Assembly (NCBI GenBank): GCA_963971305.1
Contig: OZ020304.1
Coordinates: 16,970,103-17,034,102, forward strand
DNA from: Arcuatula senhousia
Taxonomy: Eukaryota; Mollusca; Bivalvia; Mytilida; Mytilidae
DNA: 64,000 nucleotides
Direction: 5' to 3'
In this document: piece by piece, positions 55,880 through 64,000 of the stretch
Position numbering within the stretch: position 1 is the stretch's first letter
How the letters are laid out: every line of letters starts with the position of its first letter
Translations under genes and position numbers: made by a program
Notes under the pieces: model-generated
Database searches by the model: none
What the model was told of the DNA's origin: nothing
Seen by the model: only the letters and a program-made list of their open reading frames with translations

Positions 55880-56775
55880 AAGTAATAACAACATTACCGA
55901 ACTTGGAGAATTAATCTCAAATGTCCATAAGACGAGACAAAACAAGGAAGACATACCGGAAAAAATGAAGAACACAATGGTCCTGACTTGGTACAGGCAT
56001 TTCAAAAGAAATGGTGGGTTAAACCAGGTTTGAAGGCGCGCCAAACCTCCCTCTTTCATCCAATCTTTGGGTCCCGTAGTTAAACAAAACACAACAGGTC
56101 TGTGATGACATATCAGGGATGCTATGGTGATCATCTCAGTACATCAACCAGTCATACATTAATAAAAGCAATAACTAACCATGTCGTCTAACATGATATT
56201 GAATTTTTCTACCAGTGGCTGATTACGAAGAATTTTTTTTTTAGATCGTATAAGACGTATTTTCTTATAACCGTGGTCTAATAGTCGGTTACAGAGAAAG
56301 TGGTGTCGGATAAAAAAAATCTGAAAAATGTGTACAAGCCCTGGCAGATCGAATTAGTTGTGAAATATAGACACCGTATGCAGGTGATGTTGGCAGTTAC
56401 TTTCCAGGTTAGGAAAATTAATAATTTTAAAATTAAAATCGTCTCTTTTATCGTAAATATTTGTACTGAGGTGACCACCCGGGTCAAATTCTGTTCTGGA
56501 GGCTATATTGAAGTAATCCATGTACCAAACGACGAGGTTTTGACAGAGAGGACGTCATCAATATATCTGAAAGTGAGATTGAATGACCTTGCCTATTTCA
56601 TCTTCTTGTTCTTTATGAGTTCCTGAAGAAATTTAGTCTTGTAAGAGTATAAAAACAAGTCGGCGAGGAGAGGAGCACAGTTTGTGCCCATTGCAATGGC
56701 GACTTGTTGTTGAACAATCTCTCCTCCAAATGTGACAAATATGTTGTCAATAAGGAATTCAAGCATACTGCAAAC
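55880..56775 (-). pseudogene. Reverse transcriptase element, lineage II: catalytic core, C-terminus and 3' tail
   Basis: Minus-strand reading from 56775 down gives MLEFLIDNIFVTFGGEIVQQ, MGTNCAPLLADLFLYSY (about 56642-56692), SFNLTFRYIDDVLSV with YIDD at 56551-56568, and SSFGTW. A decayed C-terminal part follows, then the tail at 56100-55880 (plus strand CATAAGACGAGACAAAACAA, GTACAGGCATTTCAAAAGAA, AACCAGGTTTGAAGGCGCGC). Both catalytic signatures are better preserved than in the 53-kb copy, but an in-frame stop after KNKKMK and later frame changes disable it. It is distinct from lineage I by its 3' tail and its RSLKKFF-type C-terminus. Confidence 0.82.
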
Positions 56776-56984
56776 TTAATCCAAAGTGTAACAAATCTTA
56801 TCTCTATAAGATGTTTTGGAAAAAAATGTAGAATTATAGCCTAAAAGAACAAAATTGAACCATAATTATAGAAAAGCAGTACGTATATTATTGTTTAATA
56901 AGAGAAAACACAGTCTTTAATTATGCATCTTATTTATGTCTTTTAAAAAGCATCAGTGTTAAAAATTTTAAACGAGATCTACGA

Positions 56985-58238
56985 AAGCCCAGAAGGCTCA
57001 TACGCGATTCGAAATTCGAAATTCGGGATTCGAAATTCGATATTCGAAATTTGAGATTCGAGATTCGAGATTCAATATACCGTATAAGTTGGGTTTTTTT
57101 AGCTAGAGCCAAATTATAAACAAAATGGAAGGTCTTTTTTTCACAGAATTCAATTTCGTGATATTTTCTATGAAGATATATGCTGTTTACGATTTTTTGG
57201 GGGGTATTCTTATTTTGCGATTTTTACACTATCGCTGAAAATCTAAAAAAAATTAAATGCACAAGAAAAAACACGTGTCATTAAGTTCACGAGTTTTGTT
57301 TATCTTCGCAGATACTCAAATTGATGAGTCATTAAGTGTGCCTTATGTAATAAAGGGATACATAAGATGATAGGTGCTATAAATTGAAATGATTTGCCAA
57401 TGGGCGTCTCCCGAAGAACCTTCACGTTGTCGGAGAAGGTTCCTGGCTCTGGTTCAACTGTAACTTGAGTAGCTAACTCTGGTGGTGGTTTATCATGAGC
57501 TACACGACTCATGTCACACATAGAGTATTAAAGAATATAAGCAGTCGCTCCATGTAATATGGATGTTTTGGCATGATATAGAAATTTTGGACTTGTTGTC
57601 AAAAATCCACGCTCCTTTTTGACCCAAAAAGAAAGGGAAGATTCCAACAACGAGATCCCCTCTGAATCTGCCCCTTCTGAATCTGCCACTTCAGCATCTG
57701 ATTCATCAACAGTCAGGTGATTGGAAAAACACATTAATATCAATTATCTAAACTGCTATACAAATCCAACTTAGATCCATAGGTGTTTTGCCAATTAACT
57801 TTAAATCGTGACAGGTAAATATATCTTAATTACCAATAGCAAACAAAATATATAATATATTGAGTTTTCAAAAATTATGGATTACACTGTTGAAATAGGG
57901 GTTTTCTGGAATTCAATGGTGACCTTTTTTGTTGGTTAATAGTATATTGAATTTATTTTTTCGAATCTCGATTTTCGAATCACGTATCTTGAATTTCGAA
58001 TCTCGAATTTTGAATTTCGTATTTTAAATTTCGAATCTGGAATCTCGAATTTCGAAACTCGTATCTCGAATTTCAAATTCAGTTTTATAAGAACTATTTT
58101 AATTGGTACATGATTATAAAACAAGCAATCTGATTGGTTTTAAGTTTATTTAGTGAATTTCCAGTCTCGAATCTCGTATCTCGAATCTCGAATTTCGAAT
58201 CTCGAATCTCGTATGAGCGAGCCTCCTGGGCTTTCTTA
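56985..58238. mobile_element. GATTCGA-armed inverted-repeat element
   Basis: Left end GAAAGCCCAGAAGGCTCATA followed by CGCGATTCGAAATTCG. The right end, complemented, is GAAAGCCCAGGAGGCTCGCT, then CATACGAGATTCGAG. Both arms continue as repeats of a ~7-base unit (GATTCGA/AATTCGA): 57007-57075 on the left, 57960-58085 and 58165-58212 on the right. The arms are thus mirrored micro-repeats like those of element B, with a different unit. The interior is AT-rich and includes a coding-like minus-strand stretch (57300-57743). No transposase recognised, no target duplication called. Confidence 0.75.
57300..57743 (-). pseudogene. Coding-like fragment inside the GATTCGA element, unknown family
   Basis: Two minus-strand frames, 57743-57528 and 57521-57300, are in the same register and separated by a single stop, so together they span about 145 codons. 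The first has an acidic repeat (DESDAEVADSEGADSEG) and SPKFLYHAKTSILHG. The second has MSRVAHDKPPPELATQVTVE. A decayed relative of the latter part (LAHDSPP...QLAT on the minus strand) occurs near 60660-60715, so the sequence is repeated in this genome. Function unknown; it could be cargo or part of an older element. The internal stop and short length argue against a working gene. Confidence 0.35.
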
Positions 58239-58589
58239 AAATCTGAAAACTAGATCTTAATAGTATAGTTTGTTTTGCACACTCAATCCATCTCATAATG
58301 GAAGCAAATGTTAATAAAGGTAACTAGATACCAGGGAAATGATATCCATCTCCAAGGGCCCCGCTGGTTGTTATAGATGGACAGATTACTTGATTACTTA
58401 GTACTTTACTGCAGGTGAAATTTTGAGGGAATAGTTTTAAAAGTGACCCGTATGTATTGTTTATTTTTTATAATTAAGAGAATGCATGCATGAAGATAAT
58501 CAAATAATCTTACTAACGAGCATTCTGAGAGTATTGCAACACAATACATAGTCCCCTACTGGCCTCATATTTCAGTAACTGGTAACAAT
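58237..58589. other. AT-rich stretch, no gene seen
   Basis: No supported feature. Confidence 0.4.
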
Positions 58590-59037
58590 TTGTCAAACCA
58601 ATGAATACCTAAACTTGATCAGTTTATTATCTACAAGAAACAATAAGAAAGTGTAGAAAATAAAATTGCAATGGATTTTCTAACTTCAAAGTGCCATAAC
58701 TCCCATAAACATTTGTGGACCGGCACGAAACTCAAACTTGATCTGTAACTCATCAAGGTAAACTCACATACAAAAAATCAGTTCATTATCTATAAGCGTT
58801 TAGAAAAAAAGGTGGAAAACTGAAATTTTAGTGAATTTTCAAAGTTCAAAGGGCCATAACTCCCATAAAATTGTGTGGACCGGCACGAAACTCAAACTCG
58901 ATCTGTAACTCAACAAGGTTAACTCACATACATATCTATAAGCGTTTAGAAATAAATTGCGGAAAACTGAATTTGTTACGGACGGACGGACGGACAGACT
59001 GATTACTATAGGGCGTGCGCAACAAAGTTGCGGGGCC
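58590..59037 (+). repeat. Bivalve-type repeat with ~165-bp units ending in (GGAC)n
   Basis: At least two full units (GGCCATAACTCCCATAAA, TGTGTGGACCGGCACGAAAC, GATCTGTAACTCA-CAAGGT, TATCTATAAGCGTTTAGAAA) spaced about 164 bases, with a partial unit before. They are followed by GGACGGACGGACGGACAG and GCAACAAAGTTGCGGGGCCC. The layout (tandem units with a CATAACTCCCAT phrase, then a GAC-rich microsatellite) parallels the Helitron-like repeats at 26.8-30.2 kb. It may be a relative of that class. Confidence 0.6.
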
Positions 59038-59044
59038 CTAATAA

Positions 59045-59500
59045 TAAAATTACCAAAAGATAAAACAAGGAAAGCTCACCAGAGAAATCGAAATGAAGAT
59101 GGCAGTGGACAAGACTTGATACATGCATCCATTTCACAAGTAATAATGGGGTTAATCAGGTTTTATGGATCACCAAACCCCTCTTCCATTGCAATCTTAG
59201 GGTCCGATAATGACACAAATCGCAACACGGTTTTTGTGAAGACATAATATGCATATTGAGGTGAGTCATTGCAGGAATCACTTACCTATTCGTCTCACAT
59301 AATGATGAATATTTCTTCAAGTGGCTGGCTGATAACAAAGAAAGAACTTTTTTAGAGATCGTATCGGACTTATTTTCTTAGAACCTTGATCTAATAGTCG
59401 GTAGGTGTCAGAAAAAAAATCTGAAACAATTGTCCAAGCCCTGGCATATCGAATAAGTTTTAATAAAGCAAGCCGTTTATTTGCTATGGACACTTTCACA
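59045..59500 (-). pseudogene. Lineage II reverse transcriptase: C-terminal end plus 3' tail
   Basis: The minus strand reads LIRYARAWTIVSDFFSDTYR and LLDQGSKKISPIRSLKKFF, RYQ-like, then after a gap the tail down to 59045 (plus strand AAGATAAAACAAGG, GGCAGTGGACAAGACTTGAT, TCTTCCATTGCAATCTTAGG). Same order as at 55.88-56.3 kb. 5'-truncated and diverged. Confidence 0.7.
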
Positions 59501-60345
59501 ACACTTTCACAATTACAAATACCAAAACGCAGGTATAAACATTTTGTAACTAAATTTTAATAGAAGAATTGCAACCCAAAACAGTTTCATTCCCCTAAAC
59601 ACTTTTTACCACGGAATATAAACAAACACAAATTATATGTACGTTAATATTACATCTTTATTAACATGATTAAGGGTTTTAAACTATGTTGGTTCTGTTT
59701 ATTAAAGTCTTATTTTTATTTGCATTAAGAAGGAATCATAAGGAAAGTGCGCGTTGTTTTAATTATGCTAATCGCTAAGTAAATAACTTCCCTGTTTACA
59801 TTGTTTATATAATTATATACATTTGTAATGTACACGTTCGGAACTAAATTATCTAGAGTTTTACTTAGTCGAGACGATAACAGTATTTTCTGTTACTTCA
59901 AAACGCATTAATGATTAAGTTTTTTGGTATCGCCCATCAAACTTGGTATCGTCCAAGGCTTACGTCATCATGTCATATATAAACGCAAAACACTGGTTAT
60001 TCTGGGTCATTCTGTTGTTGATCGTGAACGATTTAATAGGTAATAATAAATACGGTTTAATACTTATAAGAGAATTATCGAGCGCAATCGCCCAGCCTGA
60101 ATAAGGCTAAGGATTAGCTTGGTAACTATATAACGTATTGGAATAACGTTCAAAAGCGGATGCGCTATTGAGATTACGCATTACCGAGGTTAGTTTGACC
60201 AGGAGCGGATGCGCATTACTGTAGTACAGTTGCGGATTCGTCTGTAGATTACAAGTCAGTAAACTTCATCACACAAATACATCCCTATTCAAGATACCTC
60301 AAAGTCTTGATACGAGCCTAGGCATCACGTTACCGCGTTACAATT
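59501..60345. other. AT-rich stretch interrupting block R5 context
   Basis: ATTACAAATACCAAAACGCA at the start matches 24.13 kb, while R5 itself resumes only at 60346, so about 800 bases appear inserted here relative to the 24-kb locus. Near 60.14-60.23 kb the phrase AGCGGATGCGC occurs twice. No gene seen. Confidence 0.45.
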
Positions 60346-60470
60346 TAATTTGGATATGCTATATATAGATATTGCCAGAAGTAACCTCTCTTCAGTAGCA
60401 TTGTAATCAAATCATTTGAAGGTCAAAGTCAAAACTGTTGAAAACAAAAAGTACTCAAAACCAAAATTTA
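60346..60470 (+). repeat. Repeat block R5, copy 2
   Basis: Diverged copy of 24165-24300 (GGATATGCTATATAT, AACCTCTCTTCAGTAGCATT, TTGAAAACAAAAAGTACTCA). Non-coding. Confidence 0.6.
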
Positions 60471-60789
60471 TATACAATTATATACAATTAAATTTTGCTT
60501 AAAAAATCCACTTGCGCACATTGAATTATACATTGTACTATTATAAAGATTTCTTTTTCTAAACACGTTTTCTAAAGAGGATAAGAATAGAGCCTGATCC
60601 TCAACTCTATCAGTATTATCATATAATTGTGTTTATTAGCATGTGTTTCCGGTTAAACTGCAGCTGGAGTGGCCAACTGTTACGGTGGTGAGTCATGGGC
60701 TAGACAACCGTTGGTACATGGCGTGTCTAGTTTCATGGTAGTTGCTGCAGATGTTGGTTATAATAACGACTCTAGACTCCCTTTTATCG

Positions 60790-61315
60790 GCTGGTGAAAG
60801 TTAGTTAGTTATTGCTTGACTCCCAAGCACCACGATTCGGTTATATCCGGGAGATGAACATAAAAGGGGAATAAATGAACATGAAATGGTGATATAGTGA
60901 ACAAAAGGCGGATATAAATGACAAGGCCAATTGGGCTGCCACTGGAGAAAGGATTGATGGGTAGGGTCGGATATTTAAGCCTCCTGTATGGGAATCCTAC
61001 GGGTCCTACTCTTACAGAGACCTGCAGCAGGGTCCCTTAACGTGCGAGGACCGTGACATTTTTCTCTACGCAGTGCACGACTATGGTTTGCAGTCAGGTT
61101 TTCCGCATTATAGCCTGAAGACCCCGGTATTTATTTTGACAAGTTACCCCATTAAATCATCTGGGACACACATTCTAGTCGCTTTGTGGACATAACGGCC
61201 TGACCCGATGTCTGGTTTCTGGATTTACAATCTTTAGTAGACTTCTACATACAACCTTAGCGCTGCTGCGGGCCTTCATGCCATCTGGAACCCGCAAGGG
61301 TATCGGCTGATGAAT
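60790..61315 (+). repeat. GC-richer interspersed repeat, copy 2
   Basis: The last ~230 bases match 43625-43855 (TTTTCCGCATTATAGCCTGA, CACACATTCTAGTCGCTTTG, CCTTAGCGCTGCTGC, ACCCGCAAGGGTAT). The upstream part (GGGCTGCCACTGGAGAAAGG, CAGCAGGGTCCCTTAACGTG) is GC-richer than its surroundings and only weakly alignable with copy 1. No open frame. Confidence 0.55.
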
Positions 61316-61369
61316 AGGCCTGCAAAAGAATATATATTGATGTTAGAGCTGCTTAACCTAACACAAGTG

Positions 61370-64000
61370 ATTTTCCTTTTCGTTTTTCGTTTTTCGTTTT
61401 TCGTTTTTCAAATTTTTTTTTCCAAAATTTTTTTTTTCGATTTTTTTTTTTTTTTTAAGATTTTGAATAGGAAAATGACCCATTTTCCTTTTCTTTTTTC
61501 ATTTTCCTTTTCGATTTTAAATAGGAAAATGACTCATTTTCCGTTTCGTTATTCATTTTCCTTTTCGTTTTTCATTTTCTTTTTCGATTTTGAATAGGAA
61601 AATGGCCCATTTTCCTTTTCGTTATTCATTTTCCTTTTCAAAAGTTTTTTTTTCAAATTTTTTTTTTCGATTTTTTTTTTTTTTTTAGATTTTGAAAAGG
61701 AAAATGACCCATTTTCCTGTTCGTGTTCCATTTTCCTTTTCGATTTTGAATAGGAAAATGACTCATTTTCCTTTTCGTTATTCATTTTCCTTTTCGTTTT
61801 TCATTTACCTTTTCGATTTTGAATAGGAAAATGGACCATTTTCCTTTTCGTTTTTCATTTTCCTTTTCGATTTTGAATAGGAAAATGACTCATTTTCCTT
61901 TTCGTTATTCATTTTCCTTTTCGTTTTTCATATTCCTTTTCGATTTTGAATAGGAAAATGGCCCATTTTTCTTTTCGTTATTCATTTTCCTTTTCAAATT
62001 TTGTTTTTCATTTTTTTTTCGATTTTAAATAGGAAAATGACCCATTTTCCTTTTCGTTTTTCATTTTCCTTTTCGATTTTGAATAGGAAAATGACTCATT
62101 TTCCTTTTCGTTATTCATTTTCCTTTTCGTTATTCATTTTCCTTTTCGTTTTTCATTTTCCTTTTCGATTTTGAATAGGAAAATGGCCCATTTTCCTTTT
62201 CGTTATTCATTTTTCTTTTCAAATTTTTTTTTTCAAATTTTTTTTTTCGATTTTTTTTTCTTTTTAGATTTTGAATAGGAAAATGACCCATTTTCCTTTT
62301 CGTGTTTCATTTTCCTTTTCGATTTTGAATAGGAAAATGACTCATTTTCCTTTTCGTTATTCATTTTCATTTTCGTTTTTCATCTTCTTTTTCGATTTTG
62401 AACAGGAAAATGACCCATTTTCCTGTTCGTTTTTCATTTTCCTTTTCGATTTTGAATAGGAAAATGACTCATTTTCCTTTTCGTTATTCATTTTCCTTTT
62501 CGTTTTTCATTTACCTTTTCGATTTTGAATAGGAAAATGGTCCATTTTCCTTTTCGTTATTCATTTTCCTTTTCAAATTTTTTTTTTAATTTCGTTTTTC
62601 ATTTTCCTTTTCGATTTTGAATAGGAAAAATCCTTTTTCGTTATTCATTTCCCTTTTCGTATTTCATTTTCCTTTTCGATTTTGAATAGGAAAATGGCCC
62701 ATTTTCCTTTTCGTTATTCATTTTCCTTTTCAATTTTTTTTTTTCAAATTTTTTTTTTCGATTTGTTTTTTTTAGATTTTGAATAGGAAAATGACCCATT
62801 TTCCTTTTCGTTTTTCATTTTCCTTTTCGATTTTGAATAGGAAAATGACTCATTTTCCTTTTCGTTAATCATTTTCCTTTTCGTATTTCATTTTCCTTTT
62901 CGATTTTGAATAGGAAAATGACTCATTTTCCTTTTCGTTATTCATTTTCCTTTTCGTTTTTCATTTTCCTTTTCGATTTTGAATAGGAAAATGGCCCATT
63001 TTCCTTTTCGTTATTCATTTTCCTTTTCAAAGTTTTTTTTTCAATTTTTTTTTTTTTTCGATTTTTTTTTCTTTTTAGATTTTGAATAGGAAAATGACCC
63101 ATTTTCCTTTTCGTTTTTCCTTTTCCTTTTCGATTTTGAATAGGAAAATGACTCATTTTCCTTTTCGTTATTCATTTTCCTTATCGTTTTTCATTTTCCT
63201 TTTCGATTTTGAATAGGAAAATGACCCATTTTCCTTTTCGTTTTTCATTTTCCTTTTCGATTTTGAATAGGAAAATGACTCATTTTCCTTTTCCTTATTC
63301 ATTTTCATTTTCGTTTTTCATTTTCCTTTTCGATTTTGAATAGGAAAATGGCCCATTTTCTTTTTCGTTATTCATTTTCCTTTTCAATTTTTTTTTTCGA
63401 TTTTTTTTTTTTTAGATTTTGATTAGGAAAATGACCCATTTTCCTGTTAGTTTTTCATTTTCCTTTTCGATTTTGAATAGGAAAATGACTCATTTTCCTT
63501 TTCGTTATTCATTTTCCTTTTCGTTTTTCATTTACCTTTTCGATTTTGAATAGGAAAATGGCCCATTTTTCTTTTCGTTATTCATTTTCCTTTTCAAATT
63601 TTGTTTTTCATTTTTTTTTTTCGATTTTAAATAGGAAAATGACCCATTTTCCTTTTCGTTTTTCATTTTCCTTTTCGATTTTGAATAGGAAAATGACTCA
63701 TTTTCCTTTTCGTTATTCATTTTCCTTTTCGTTATTCATTTTCCTTTTCGTTTCTCATTTTCCTTTTCGTTATTCATTTTCCTTTTCGATTTTGAATAGG
63801 AAAATTACCCATTTTCCTATTCGTTTTTCATTTTCCTTTTCGATTTTGAATAGGAAAATGACCCATTTTCCTTTTTGTTTCGTTTTACATTTTCTGTTAC
63901 GATTTTGAATAGGAAAATGGCCCATTTTCCTTTTCGTTATTCATTTTCCTTTTCAAATTTTTTTTTTTAATTTTTATTTTTTTTATTTTTTTTTTTTTAT
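61370..64000. repeat. Satellite built on GGAAAATGACTCATTTTCC, runs past the window end
   Basis: Modules GATTTTGAATAGGAAAATG-(ACT, ACC or GCC)-CATTTTCCTTTTCG alternate with TTATTCATTTTCCTTTTCG and TTTTTCATTTTCCTTTTCG. T-rich spacers (CAAATTTTTTTTTCAAATTT, TTTTTTCGATTTTTTT) come every ~210-360 bases. GGAAAATGACTCATTTTCC (for example 61524-61542) is a perfect palindrome around its central base. Module order varies, pointing to unequal exchange. All frames over it (Phe/Ser-rich on plus, Lys/Glu/Asn-rich on minus) are repeat translations. The right edge lies outside the window. Confidence 0.92.

Noticed and set aside
61310..63908. Phe/Ser-rich plus-strand and Lys/Glu-rich minus-strand frames up to 120 codons
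   Set aside because: Translations of the GGAAAATG...CATTTTCC satellite.

Overview
The window looks like repeat-rich, intergenic or intronic DNA from a marine bivalve, most likely a Mytilus-type mussel. The basis is the AT-rich background, the absence of any long open frame, and several repeat families I recognise from mussel and other bivalve genomes. These are the 'GACGCGCGTTTCGTCT...CATCAGAGGCGCTC' repeat, the 'GAGGCTCCCAGGAGCC...CTCACCTGG' repeat, a tRNA-derived SINE, and two lineages of decayed reverse transcriptase with GTNCAPLLADLF and YIDDV signatures. The species call is inference. I find no intact host protein-coding gene. The only host-like coding trace is one exon-like fragment near 28.25-28.6 kb, and it is broken by a small transposon.

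Layout. 1-8 kb: a foldback element with GACCGTACG-rich arms, then shuffled, diverged repeat blocks and two copies of the GACGCGCG bivalve repeat. 9-10.7 kb: a tandem duplication with a later insertion in one copy. 10.9-17.2 kb: 3'-end scraps of reverse transcriptase elements and a small inverted-repeat transposon. 17.9-23.4 kb: a composite bounded by a 28-bp inverted repeat. It holds two short-period ATCCGTCA arrays and a ~248-bp satellite with higher-order structure, into which an element with an 8-bp target duplication has jumped. 23.5-25.3 kb: reverse transcriptase remnants. 26.8-30.2 kb: two near-identical Helitron-like repeats flanking the exon-like fragment. 32.2-37.1 kb: small inverted-repeat transposons, more reverse transcriptase ends, and a full-length SINE sitting in one arm of a 72-bp palindrome.

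37.4-55.7 kb is a large diverged duplication (copy X 37.4-47.4 kb, copy Y 50.5-55.7 kb). Between the copies lie another tandem pair (47.5-50.4 kb) and a third bivalve repeat. Copy X carries a three-level nest: a 2.76-kb element with CAC termini and a 5-bp target duplication lies inside the terminal repeat of a GAGTTC-armed element, which lies inside the terminal repeat of a third long-inverted-repeat element. Copy Y keeps the empty site, so the order of events can be read directly. 53.1-54.5 and 55.9-56.8 kb hold the best reverse transcriptase remnants. 57-58.2 kb is another element with micro-repeat arms (GATTCGA). 61.4-64 kb is a satellite built on the near-palindrome GGAAAATGACTCATTTTCC and runs off the end of the window.

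These sequences do not form a pathway. What they share is architecture: several independent elements have terminal arms made of, or lying next to, short tandem repeats. All boundaries were read by eye. Divergence values, copy numbers and family names need alignment and database searches that I could not run.
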